Translations under genes and position numbers: made by a program
The notes under the pieces: generated by a model
The model's input: the letters and a program-made list of their open reading frames with translations, nothing else
Databases searched by the model: none
What the model was told of the DNA's origin: nothing
Part shown: positions 1-10,032 of the stretch, in pieces
Layout of the letters: each line of letters starts with the position of its first letter
How positions within the stretch are numbered: position 1 is the first letter of the stretch
DNA from: Purshia tridentata
Lineage: Eukaryota; Streptophyta; Magnoliopsida; Rosales; Rosaceae
Length of the DNA: 24,508 nt
Assembly: GCA_003254885.1 (NCBI GenBank)
Contig: QANT01005846.1
Span: 1 to 24,508 of the forward strand
Direction of reading: 5' to 3'

Positions 1-375
1 TCCCTCCCAAACCCCTCAAAGAAAAAAGCCTTCATACATTTAGCTTTCCTCTCCTTTCTGGTGTTAGAAGAGTCCCTTTTAATATATATATGATTTAAGA
101 TTTACCCTGGTGAAGAAAGCAGCAGTTCTTGTATAAACTCGCCACAAAAATGGTACAAAAACTGTGTTGTGATCATTAATATATGAGCTAATATCAGAAT
201 CATAATCATATTATAAAAAATAAAAAAAGGTACCATACAATTTGACATGATGTTGAACTACAAAATTAACTCATACTTGCTGCAAGTCAAATTATACACA
301 GAAGTTCAAGAATGTCCAATGTATTTGTACATGTGTCTGTAAGACTCGGCTGTTAGGAGAAAGAAAGTGATTTAC

Positions 376-1974
376 CTAGGCACCGGACTTTGACAATAAT
401 TCCCTGGCTCTCCAATATTGAATCAACATAGAGGCCTGAACCAGAGCAAGTGGCGCAAAGGATGGCCCCTTTGGCTTCACAATCAATGCACCGGGGTTTG
501 TTTCCAATGACTTTCTCGGCCAAAGATATCCCAATAGGCTTCTCAATTCTCTCCTCTGGTATAGCCTTATCATAACAAAACAGAGATTCAAGACTACTCC
601 TTCGTTTATGCACATCTCCGGCTGAGCACTCAGCCTACAACACCAAATAAATTTTGTAAGAGATTTAGATTCATCATACACTTATTATTGCAGAATATAA
701 AATATAGAAGACACTTCTAATTTTAATTAGTCACAAAACTGCAGAAGTCTTCAATCTACCTTCAATGTGCACATAGGGACACAGATGCATGCACATTCAT
801 GCACACCCAGATAAATAGATCCCTATATAGCATCAATGATATGAACCAAATGCAATCATACTGAATGTAAATAGATGATTCATGAAAAGGAAAGAAAAAG
901 AAAAAGGAACTTAAAAATCTGTTATATAGATCATCAGCTATTTGCGTTAAGCACATGCCACTGCATACATTGACATGTTATATTGATCCTTAATAGCTCA
1001 TTATCTTACTTCTTCAGTTTCAATTAATTATGTGACATTTTCTTGTTTATTCCAATCTCTTTCGATAGTGATCATAAAGACAGAAATTGAAAACTGTTTT
1101 TCATCTACTTCTGATAAAAGAGACGGTTTTACCTCTGTCAGTAACTCCTTCCACTTTCCTCTCACATTCACTCATTCACACACTCAATGACTGGATAATT
1201 TAAAAAGGTTATATAAGCCATTAAACCAAACAGAAAAGTCTTCCATTTTCATCTAAAGAGAGTCAAATGCTCTTTGAGGTTATGGAATTATAAAATTTAC
1301 GGCGATTATGAATCCGATTTAGGAAAAAAATGAATAAAAAATAAACTAGAGAAGCCTCAAAATAATCAGGAATATCGCAACTTAAAAGGCAAGCTCAACT
1401 TTAATCCATTACCAATTAGAAATTGGTCGAGAACTCTTGCTACTCTCATTCTTTGTATCACCTACTTGTTACACAATCATTGGGCAAAAACAAGGTTAAA
1501 ACATGAATAAGGAACCAACATTATTCTAATGAAAACCAATTTTGTATGAACTGTCTGGTGGAAGTCAATTTCTGTTGCAACATTATAATCACGAGATAGA
1601 TCCAACAAAACATAAAAGGTTATTTGCTAAAACCACTGCCAACCCGCAAAAAGAGCAACCATGAACAAATTGAGACACTCATATTTAATGCTCGATTTCC
1701 TTCAATATATCAACAACTCAAATTAAAAAAATTCCAAGAAAATAAAGGAATATACACCAGAAGACAATGGCAAGAGATAGAGGCTAACCCCGTGTGACCC
1801 AGAACGAGAAACAGAGCCGTTGGGAGAGATGGCACAGACTTTGGTGATCAACCCAGCTCGTTTGAAATGAAACCCACATGTAAATTTGTCATTGAGGTTC
1901 AAACTTGTCGAAGATAGAGGGATAACAGTAATCGAAGACGCCATATTTACAGCAGCAGCAGCAGCAGAACCCAT
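376..1974 (-). CDS. Plastid DnaJ-type zinc-finger protein (BSD2-like family), 5' two exons, 3' end outside window
   Basis: Two exons are supported on the minus strand: 1974-1789 (62 codons, ATG start) and 634-376. They join in phase 0 through a GT donor (1788-1787) and a TTGTAG acceptor; exon 2 ends in phase 1 at a CTAG|GTAAAT donor, so at least one more exon lies before position 1 or was missed. The first 60 residues are rich in Ala, Ser and hydroxyl residues and poor in acids, as expected for a chloroplast transit peptide (inference). Exon 2 carries CIDCEAKG and CATCSGSG, two CxxCxGxG-type zinc ligand motifs, and ends inside a third one beginning CLG. Small plant proteins with this cysteine-rich DnaJ domain but no J domain act in plastid protein assembly (BSD2 for Rubisco, LQY1 for photosystem II). 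Which member this is cannot be told. Exon 1 contains a (GCT)n tract coding for Ala. Family call good, exact role unknown. Confidence 0.75.
635..1788 (-). other. Intron 1 of the DnaJ-zinc-finger gene
   Basis: About 1.15 kb of AT-rich sequence between the two supported exons. It has a GT donor next to 1789 and a TTGTAG acceptor next to 634. I see no further coding exon, RNA gene or transposon end inside it; the short reading frames here look like chance. Confidence 0.65.
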
Positions 1975-2466
1975 TGATTAAGTTGATAGCAAGTATCACA
2001 TAAAATGAAATTACAGGGAGAGAAAGAAAGAGAAACCAATATGATATGTAATGATATCCAGAGTTAAAACCAAATGTGTAAGAAGAAAAACTTTGGAGTC
2101 ATCGACGATTTGTCATATGAAAGAAGAAAAATCGATAATTTGGTTTGGGTTTGCAGGCTCTTTCGGTTGGTTCGTAATTTGTTGTGTCCTTGTTTTTGTT
2201 AACGAATAGTTTTGATTGGGCTGAGGCTGGGTCAAGCTCGCATGGGCCAACCAGAAATTTGTATGACATTAGGCCGTTCAAAAGGTTTGGGCTAAAAATA
2301 GTACTTCCATGAATCAGGGCTTTCAACTTGCACCCATATATTACTCATGAACCCCAATTTATTTATTAAAAAATATAAAAACCAAATGACTTTTTGTTTT
2401 TATAGTTTCAGTCATTTTTCACTTTCTGCATTAAGTACAATGTAATTTATTTTGAGCGTTACAGTT
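1975..2466 (-). promoter_or_regulatory. 5' flank and likely promoter of the DnaJ-zinc-finger gene with site II-like motifs
   Basis: Upstream of the ATG at 1974 (minus strand) the flank holds several GGGCT/TGGGCC-type motifs between about 2217 and 2295, including ATGGGCC near 2242. Site II elements (TGGGCY) are common in promoters of plant genes for organelle and housekeeping proteins. No convincing TATA box was found. The regulatory role is inferred from motif clustering only. Confidence 0.35.
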
Positions 2467-3165
2467 ACTATTCTTATTCTTACCCCAGTCCTATTTTTTC
2501 ACCCACCATATAATTCCACCCACTTTAAAATTTTAAGAAATCATAATCCTCTTTTTCCACCCCCAATGTCCCTAAAATATCCTTACTAATAAACACTCTT
2601 TCCACCTAATTTCTTTCTATATATATATTTTCTTTCTTCCATAAACTCTAAACCCTATTTACCCACCACATTTTGGACCCATATAAAAACCTCATACGTA
2701 CTCTTAGATCAAATAGGAACCTAGAGAGTGAGAGAGGAGGGGGCAAGGTTAAATCAAGCCATAAATTGTAACTTTGTAATTCGTCCAAGAACTACCATGT
2801 TAGGGTAAGATTGTGATAAGAGAATAAATCAAACAAAAAAATTAAAAAAATAACGAGAATTTGGGAATATGGATGGCCAAGACAAAATTAGATATTGGAA
2901 ACAATATCTTAGAGTCAAATTGTGACAAATCTCTGCAGAAAAAAAATATATATTGTTCATAAATCCAAAGTGATTTTCCTTATATATTAAATTGTAGTTT
3001 ATGAAAAAAAGATGAACTGAGTTTAGATGAGTGTAAAGAAGTGAGTGGGCAGAGTATTTTTTTTGTTTACATAAGTCTTTAAAGGTCATTTTGCAAAAAT
3101 TAAACAAGTGATAATATTTTTATAAAGCAATGGGTGGAAAAATAGGAAATAGAGGTGAGAATAGT
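2467..3165. mobile_element. Non-autonomous DNA transposon-like element with imperfect TIRs of about 35-40 bp
   Basis: The left end starts ACTATTCTTATTCTTACC and runs through CCTATTTTTTCACCCA; the right end, read on the minus strand, starts ACTATTCTCACC and runs through CCTATTTTTCCACCCA. These two ends are inverted copies with a 6-bp insertion and several substitutions. The interior of about 620 bp is AT-rich and has no long reading frame. I cannot see a clear target-site duplication, so the superfamily is undecided. Confidence 0.5.
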
Positions 3166-3257
3166 AGTCCTCTTTATTTTTTGTTTTTTTTCTACTTGTT
3201 TTTCCAGTTTTTGTTTGAGTAGGCTTATGTTTAGATATGAGGTTTTAAGGCAAAATT

Positions 3258-3415
3258 AAGGCCCCGTTTGGTATTCTACTCAAAAAATCTTTCTGAAAAT
3301 TAAAATATTTTTTGAAAATTTGAGATTTCAAATCAGTTTTTAAAATTTGGAAGGTATGAGATATTTCGAATAAGAAATTTTCAAAAGGCATTGTTTCAAA
3401 CACCCTACATGCAAG
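3258..3415. mobile_element. Possible MITE fragment with a GGCCCCGTTTGG end
   Basis: Position 3259 begins GGCCCCGTTTGGTATT, a start typical of plant MITEs. About 150 bp on, ...TTTCAAACACCCT could be the facing end, but the inverted match is weak and there is no clear target duplication. The interior is AT-rich and partly self-complementary (AAAATTT/AAATTTT motifs). Low confidence. Confidence 0.25.
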
Positions 3416-4090
3416 CAATTGATATGATCCAAAGAACAATTGAAGAACAAAATCACAATGATGCTATAATCCACAAACATATAACTAAATCAAAACCCTA
3501 TATATTATATACCCAAGGAGAAAATGATACCTAAATCCCCTTCATGAATGAAGCTCATTCACTTTGATAATATTTGTGAGGAAATCCCACAAATATGTTA
3601 GTGTCCACAACTGCTTCGAAATTAAAATTTAATCAACTTTGATCTTCACCTATTGGAAGATCTCAATGAATCCAGCCCAAATTTATTGGAACCATCTTTG
3701 AAATCAGAGGGCATGCTCAGACACAATTCATAAGCAGAAGCAAAGGATCAAGATCAAGTACTTTGGAAATCACCAAAAGGAAATGAGCATTTAGGGTACA
3801 AAGTTGACGGAAAATTCTTGATTGAACTGTAAGTGAAAGTGAAGTCCTTATTGATTAGAATAATAGGTGAAAGTAAAGTTCTTAATCAGAATAAATTGAA
3901 AGTGGTATCCTTAACTGTAAAAAATTGTTAATATCACGTCATTTTGCTAATTTTCCATTTAAAAAAAAAATTCACAGTATATTTTACCCATAGGCATTTT
4001 ATGCATCTAAAACACTGAAATGACAAAAATGTTGGGCATAGGATCTATGATCTGATGACAAAAATGTCATTCAAGGATTCAAAAGCACAA
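3416..4090. other. Gene-free AT-rich spacer
   Basis: About 670 bp between the possible MITE and the decayed F-box copy. There is a short palindrome around 3573-3595 (ATTTGTG...CACAAAT) and an A9 run near 3961. No open frame, splice-site pair or RNA structure that I would defend. Confidence 0.4.
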
Positions 4091-4099
4091 AAGGAAAAA

Positions 4100-4510
4100 G
4101 AGGCTCAACGTTGAGTCAAGGTCCTTGAATTCACCGGCAGTATCCTCAACCTTGCTACAGTGTAGTCTTGATTACTCAACTGAGTCAGACAATACACCAA
4201 AACCATATATAAGTCAATTGAAGCAGGACACCAAAACATATTTTATAGATTACACAACCTTGTAATCTACCACTTCAGCTTTATCTAATAACCCTTCTTT
4301 CTCTCGGCATTTCAGTTCCTCTCTCTTTGCCTTCTTCAAATACAACTGTGGAACTAAAAAGTTGAAATCCTCTTGCTTTTATTTAACTTCCTTAGAGCAT
4401 TAGACTGCTCGGGTGAATGAAAATTAATTCACCTTTTTCTTCAAATTTTGAGTATGTTCGAGGATATATACCTTGTAAACTATAAACCATTACACCCAAA
4501 ATTTACACCT
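4100..4510 (-). pseudogene. Decayed tandem copy of the F-box gene's FBD terminal exon
   Basis: Read on the minus strand, 4510-4310 matches the last exon of the F-box gene: shared blocks include AGGTATAT..CCT.GAACAT.CTC, AGCAGTCTAATGCT and CCACAGTTGTATTTGA. A 2-bp insertion in the TATAT stretch near 4466 breaks the frame and a TAG follows in the block equivalent to the ...SNATVV region. The match continues past the gene's stop into flanking DNA: AACCTTGCTAC at 4148-4158 corresponds to the same string at 4700-4710, and an ACTGAGTCAGACA string also recurs. Copy spacing is about 550-590 bp and both copies have the same orientation. F-box and LRR exons are not visible, so only the 3' end was copied. 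Not expected to encode a protein. Confidence 0.7.
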
Positions 4511-4864
4511 TTGAGAAGCCTAATATTTGAGGTGAAGGGACTTTCTACAAACAAAACTAAAGTCGAAAATACCATGACAAAAAAGATAACTGCAAATGCA
4601 GATTTACCAGAAAACTCGCATAAGGAGACCAAACCAACAATTTAGGAACAAGGGATCAACTTTGAAGTGGAGGTCCTTTAATTCAACATATATATCTTCA
4701 ACCTTGCTACAATTAATATGTACTCTTGATTACACAACTGAGTCAGACATTAAACAGTACACCGAACCAAATTTCACCAAACCAAACCAGAATATGCATA
4801 CATTGATTGAAGCAGTACACCAAACCAAATATACAGAAGCATAAAATGGATCTATATATCGTAC

Positions 4865-6765
4865 CTACACTCTCCAATACAAGTTCCTTGACCATGATAT
4901 TTGCCTTGGAGTTCCTCTTTTTTGATCTCCCTCAAATACAACTGTGGCATTGGAAGTCATTTTGCCCTTTTTCAACTTCCTCATAGCATTAGACTGCTGG
5001 GGTGAACGAACAATCACCATTTCCTTCAAATTTTGAGCATGTTCAAGGATATACCTTGCAAACTCAATTGCATTAGACCCATTAGAAAGCTCTATGGTTA
5101 CCACTTTAAGCTGATCCACAAAAGCAAGGTTTTGCAACATCCAGTATCCCATAGTAAAACCAGAACACTACAAATGCATGCAAAAATGCAAAAAACAAAT
5201 CAATTAAATGAAAATTTCCAAAAAAAACTACAAAAACTGAAGACTTGACAAGTATAAGAAAAGACAATACATAAAGAGAGAGAGAGAGAGAGACGGATGG
5301 TCGAGGTGGTTTACTTACATCAGTTTTAGGGTCAAGAAAGAGTGAGTCAGACTCTATGTCCAAAGTGCTCAATTTAGGCATTCCCCCAAAAAGAGAGACC
5401 ATTTCAGGGACTAGGATATCAAGCCAGCTCCTAATATGAATACACAAACTAGAAACATTCTCTAATGGTGCTGGCATGGAACCTCCGTTTAACATAGCCT
5501 GCAAGTTATAAACATAATATGTATAATTAATAAGGAAAGGAACCAAAATAAATTACTGCAAGAAGAGCAATGAAAAACTATATGCAATTTTTACCAAAAT
5601 CAAGTTGATCGAATAATATTCATCAATTAGTCAAAAGTTGAAGTAACTAATTCCTATTGACATAAAAGAAACTAAATAAAAAATTATCTTGAAGAATAGC
5701 GTGTCTCTTTACCATGGTGGTCGCTTTGTTTAGAACAAGAACTTCAACCCTGCTTATACTGCATAGAACCTCAAACACAATGTTAAGTTCATCTGCAGCC
5801 TCAGGCATCAGAAAAAGCTCAGCTTTTTCGACACTCATCATTTTCCCTAGATTTTGTTGAATTGACCAATTCCCTCTCCATTTCAAGTATTTAAGATTTG
5901 GAACAAATATATTTAACAATTTTCTACGTGAAAAATATCCACATTCAGCATCCATGTCTTGGAGTTTCTCACCTGAGATGCTTACATTGCAGTGATGATC
6001 ATATGAATCCTTGAAACAAAATAATTTCAAAGACGAGCTTTCAATAATGACATTGTTTATTCCACGAACATCTTGAAGATGTAATTCGTTAATGCATTTG
6101 CAGCAACATGAAATCCATTTGAAAATACCCTCATCTTCTATAACAACATATTTCAATTTCAAGTATTCGAGATTCGAGAAAGAATCGAGTGAGGGTGCTT
6201 TGAGAATCTTACAGCCGGCCGTGCGCTCTCCCACAAACAATAGAGACCTCAATGATCGACAAAGAAAGACACAAGAGGGAAGGGTCAGTATCTGCTTATA
6301 CAAACAGAACTCAAGTTGAAGCACCTCAACGTTACACCTTACAGCATTGTGGATCCACCTGATCACTCCAAGTTTCTCTTCTTCAGTACAAAAGTTTTCA
6401 GGATTTGTTAACTCGGAATCATCCCAATAAATACGAAAGCGCTGAATCTTATTAACCCCACGACGATTCAAGAACCTATTCAAAGATCCCAACAACTTTG
6501 AACGTCTATTAGCAGTGTATAAATGAATCCAGCATGCAAATATATCAAAATTCAATGACAGACTTGACAAACAAAATTCTCTGCATCTTTTCGACACACA
6601 GCTCAAACGAACGAGATTCGTAATTGCAAGGAAGGAAAGAATGTGAAGAGCAACTTCTTCTGGAAGATCACTAAATCTGTCTATCTTACTCTTAGTTCTA
6701 CGACCTCTAAGTACTCGTTGACGTTCATAATTTGCAGATGGTAGAAACCTAGGGCTACAGTCCAT
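4865..6765 (-). CDS. F-box/LRR/FBD protein, three exons
   Basis: Exons on the minus strand: 6765-5713, 5498-5319 and 5167-4865, all joined in phase 0, giving about 511 residues. Splice sites read ATG|GTAAAG, TTGCAG|GCT, GAT|GTAAGT and TTGTAG|TGT. Residues about 28-66 form an F-box (SDLPEEVALHILSFL, then CVSKRCREF). Residues about 110-400 are irregular leucine-rich repeats with the LEYLKLKYV and LKYLKWRG patterns of plant FBD/LRR proteins. Residues about 431-464 (LKVVTIELSNG, ARYILEHAQNLKEMVIV) are the FBD domain. Such proteins are substrate receptors of SCF ubiquitin ligases: the F-box binds an ASK/SKP1 adaptor and the LRR/FBD part is thought to bind the target. The target is unknown. This large, fast-evolving plant family is often tandemly duplicated, and a broken copy of the last exon lies just downstream. 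The start is the first ATG before the F-box. Confidence 0.85.
5275..5293. repeat. (GA)n microsatellite in intron 2 of the F-box gene
   Basis: An uninterrupted GA dinucleotide run lies just after the GTAAGT donor of exon 2 (minus-strand sense CT). Probably length-variable between individuals. Confidence 0.9.
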
Positions 6766-6951
6766 GGTGGTAGGTTAATTTTTGGCCAAGTTGGTTGTAT
6801 TTATATTCGGGTTAATTACATAAGCACCCCATGAGATTTGACGTGTTTTCACATAATCCGTATATTTTCAAATTTCACAAACTATCTATCACAAATCTAA
6901 TTTATTTGCATGTATATAACCCTTAATGATAAAAGTACTAAATTGTCCTTA
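6766..6951. promoter_or_regulatory. 5' flank of the F-box gene up to the MITE
   Basis: This is the short upstream region of the minus-strand F-box gene, before the TTA target duplication at 6949-6951. It is AT-rich; no clear TATA box or known motif can be singled out. The promoter role is positional inference. Confidence 0.3.
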
Positions 6952-7464
6952 GAGCATCTCTAAAAGATTTTTCAAATAAAGAATTATTCATTTTTTAAAT
7001 AGGGTATTTTGGATTCTAAAAGACTCTTCAAAATAAATCTTCAATTAAAAATTCAATTTCTCTCTTTTCAAATTTAGAACCCTCTCTCCTCTCTTCAAAT
7101 ATTAATGACATTTAATTTTATTTATAATTGCTATACAATTTTTATTTTATTTTCTCTAATAACAAATTTTCAGTTGAATAAATTTAACTCTAAAAATAAG
7201 TAGTAAATAGAACAAATATGAATAATTAGTGCATAGAAAAAATACAAATAATTAGTGCATGAAATATGTACAAATATTTAAAATTAGAAATTCTTTTGGA
7301 GAGTAAAAAATTCAAGTAGCAAATATCACTCTTTAAATTGCCACATAGGTCATCAAATGTGAATTTGAAAAGTGATTTTATTTATTTATTTTTTATTGTT
7401 GTGGGCTTCGAACTTTGGAGAAAGGGTTTGAAGAGTGATTTTACTAGAGTCTTTAGAGATGTTC
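6952..7464. mobile_element. Tourist-like (PIF/Harbinger) MITE with TTA target duplication
   Basis: The left end GAGCATCTCTAAAAGA and the right end TCTTTAGAGATGTTC are inverted copies with few differences. Both are flanked directly by TTA (6949-6951 and 7465-7467), the 3-bp duplication made by PIF/Harbinger transposases. The 513-bp interior is AT-rich without a transposase, so the element is non-autonomous. It sits in the upstream region of the F-box gene. Confidence 0.75.
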
Positions 7465-7780
7465 TTATGATGTTAAAGTACTATTTGGTTACATAGTAAT
7501 ATAAATAGAAATGCGCGAAATATAATAAAGTAAACAATGTGAGAAAAACAAAACAAAAGCAAAAACATGTTTCGTTCATCATCGTCAACCCCAATACTCT
7601 GATGATTGTTCTTCATTGGTTTAAGAGGCTCTACTATGTAGTTCTATATATATATTATGAACTTTTCCACAAGACAAAGGAATTTACATTAAGACCATAA
7701 TTAGTGGAAAGTGGAAATGAGAAAAACTATATCTACTTCTCTCCTTTCTACCTTCTCCTCCAACATTTTCCTCCAACATT
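7465..7780. other. Gene-free spacer
   Basis: AT-rich DNA with a TATATATATTATG run near 7648 and pyrimidine-rich DNA from 7735. I see no gene, RNA or transposon end. Confidence 0.4.
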
Positions 7781-7791
7781 GTCCTTCACTA

Positions 7792-7858
7792 GGTTACAAT
7801 ACACTAACCTTGGGTTTGTATTTTTTTTTTTTTTTGGTTACAATACAATAACCTTGGG
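7792..7858. repeat. 23-bp direct repeat flanking a poly-T run
   Basis: The string GGTTACAATACACTAACC + TTGGG at 7792-7814 recurs at 7836-7858 with one C-to-A change. Between them are about 21 bases, TTTGTA followed by poly-T. It looks like local tandem duplication with slippage, or a much shortened insertion bracketed by a target duplication. Confidence 0.8.
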
Positions 7859-7885
7859 CGACGAAATCAAAACTCCAAAATTCAT

Positions 7886-8255
7886 TTTTGCAAAAAAAAA
7901 TTATCAAAATGCAACCAATAAGCAAATTACTCAAAAAAAAAAACCCCCCACAAATGAAAATAAAAAAGAAATACAAAAACAAAAATGACACAAACCCACC
8001 TATTGATGCCCAAAAAAAAAAAAAAAGAAATGCTCAGAAAATAACAAACTCACAAACATATAATAACAAATGCCCACCAAAAAATAACACAAACCCACAA
8101 ACAACCAAAAAATAACACTGACCCACCAATTAAACCCAACAAACAGAAAATAACAACTATCCAAAAAATAACAAAAACACAGAAATATAAAATAACAAAT
8201 GCAAAAAAAAAAAGAACTAACCAAAAAAAAAGTAAAAAACACAAATCCACAATTA
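7886..8255. repeat. A/C-rich low-complexity tract with degenerate AAAATAACA(A/C)A units
   Basis: Nearly every base on the plus strand is A or C with few T and very few G. Short motifs such as AAAATAACA, ACAAACCCACAAA and AAAAATAACAC recur irregularly. Frames on both strands give only Lys/Asn/Pro or Phe/Val-type low-complexity peptides, so coding is unlikely. Confidence 0.8.
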
Positions 8256-8286
8256 TTGGCTTCAATGGGGTTGGCTTTACTGTGGT

Positions 8287-8760
8287 TGCGGTTTTAGTGG
8301 GGGGAGGAAGAGGAGGTAGGGGGTGGTTGGGGTTGGGGTGGAGGAGAGGGGTGGGTATAATGGGGGCAGGGTGAGTTTTTTTGGTTGGGGTGGATGGGTT
8401 TTTTGGGTTGGAATGGCTAACATCGGAGGGGATGGATTCGGTGGAAGGAGGAAGAGGGGGAAGGGGGCTGGTTGGGGTTGGAGTGGAGGAGAAGGGTGTG
8501 GGTAATGGGGAAATGGTGGGTTTTTTTGGCTGAGGTGGTTGGGTTTTTTGGTTGGTATGGGTTTAATGGAGGTAAAAAGAGGGGAAAAGGAGCGGTTGAG
8601 GTTGGGGTGGAGGAAAGGGGGTGGGTAATGGGGAAGGGTGGATTTTTTGGTTGGGGTGGCTAAGATCAGAGGGGATAAGTTCGATGAGGGGAAGGGGCTC
8701 GTTGGGGTTGAGCTGGAGGAGAGGAGGGTGAGTTATGGCTGGGATTTAGGGTTGTGAGAT
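8287..8760. repeat. G-rich minisatellite with four degenerate units of about 105-145 bp
   Basis: The anchor string GGTTGGGGTTGG(A/G)GTGGAG, with variants, recurs at 8325, 8470, 8594 and about 8699. Each is followed by a GGGTGGGTAATGGGG-like block and a GGTTTTTTTGG-like block. The plus strand holds many runs of three to six G close together, enough for G-quadruplexes. Peptides read from it are Gly/Trp/Val repeats (or Pro-rich on the other strand) and are treated as non-coding. Confidence 0.75.
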
Positions 8761-9700
8761 CAAAGAGGAGAGAGAGCTAGGAGAGAGAGAGGAGAGGATG
8801 GAGGAGGAGGTCTCCCAAAGTCTGAAATATTTCATTTTCATTTTTGCGAATACTTTGTGTGAGGAAGTTTATTTCGTCACCCTAAGCAACTTTGGACAAG
8901 GAAATGGGAAATTCCTCATCCTAATACTACCACTCTATCTCCAAACCACAAGTGTTTATACATTCGATCTCCAATACCTAAGTTTTGAAATTTTGATTGA
9001 GCTAAATTTTTTCGTTATTTTTGAAGGGAAAACTGAAAAATGAACTGTTTGGATCGTTGAAAACTGATTTAGATGTAAGCTTTTACATATAAATAACTTG
9101 AATAGTATAACTCTATTAACTTTTTTGTTGAAAGCTTGTTGTTTTAATAATTATTAAGACTACAACGTGATTCATGATTAGAGCCGTTCATTTTTATGAT
9201 CATACTCAAAGATCATCCCTACAAAAAATTGGCCCAATTGGAGTTTACGTTCGATTACCATTATAAAAACCATGATCGTTCATATGTTTGATCTCAAATA
9301 TCTAAGTTCTACAACTTTGATTGAGCTAATTTTTTTCAGAGATAATCTTTGAGCTAAATTTATGACAAATAAGCTAAGGAAAATGTTCCCTAGAGACCAA
9401 TGTGCCCATAATGTTTAAGTACAGTCCAGAGGTTTTATTTGACCACATAATTATAGTTATTGGTCCACTCAATTTTAAGAAAATATGAAAAACGTGCACT
9501 AACCCTAGACTTAATTAAGTAACCAAACACTTGGGTTTTCCATGGTAACTAAACAATAACAAAGCATACAGAGACCCAACCAGCACGATTTTCATTTTCC
9601 ACTAATTTATGCATATTTTAACACTCAGTAATTCAAAACAATCAGAGATATAAAAAACACCCATTTGAAACCATCCTTAATTTTCATTAATTAATTATTT
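8761..9700. other. Gene-free, transposon-like spacer upstream of L1L
   Basis: It opens with a GA-rich stretch (8768-8815) and continues AT-rich. Phrases such as GGATCGTTGAAAACTGATTT near 9052 and GGTTCGGATCGTTAAAA near 9909 recur in slightly different forms, typical of old plant interspersed repeats. The 81-codon frame starting at 8798 has no recognisable domain and is not called as a gene. Confidence 0.35.
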
Positions 9701-9707
9701 TGAACCC

Positions 9708-9893
9708 TCTATTTATAGATCATCATTGGAAAAAATTAGCTAAATCAGAAACTATTTACTTATCTAACTTTGATCAAATAAATAGACAGTTTAATGAAAA
9801 AAATTTTGGTTCGTATATTTGTTTGATCTAAGTTAAATAAATAAATAATTTTTGATTTGACTAATTTTTTGCAAGGATTATATTTAAATAAAG
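9708..9893. repeat. Long imperfect hairpin (foldback), arms about 75-80 bp
   Basis: The sequence from TCTATTTATAG through AAAAAATTAGCTAAATCAGA and AACTTTGATCAAATAAAT is matched in inverted form by ATATTTGTTTGATCTAAGTT through TTTGATTTGACTAATTTTTT to TTTAAATAAAGA. The loop is only about 25 bases. It may be a small MITE or foldback element; if transcribed it would form a long hairpin RNA. Confidence 0.65.
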
Positions 9894-10032
9894 ACTTAAA
9901 AATTAGACGGTTCGGATCGTTAAAATACTATATGGAATGAGCCCCATAAGGAATCCCATATATAAAATTATAAATGAGATTCTACATTAGAAAAAGCTTG
10001 TATATATATAGCTTTTAGATAACCATACTAAT

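Noticed and set aside
1..350. Search for exon 3 of the DnaJ-type gene (remaining CxxCxGxG motifs)
   Set aside because: No acceptor followed by Cys/Gly-rich codons could be found, so the exon must lie before the window.
2099..2326. 75-codon minus-strand frame
   Set aside because: It lies in the promoter region of the DnaJ-type gene, has no domain and shows low-complexity ends; probably chance.
7704..8265. Several frames in the A/C-rich tract (Lys/Asn/Pro-rich, and Phe-rich on the other strand)
   Set aside because: Composition-driven open frames in low-complexity DNA, with no conserved motif.
8323..8663. Gly/Trp/Val-rich frames resembling glycine-rich proteins
   Set aside because: They are read-through of a degenerate G-rich minisatellite whose unit lengths do not keep one frame; no signal peptide precedes them.
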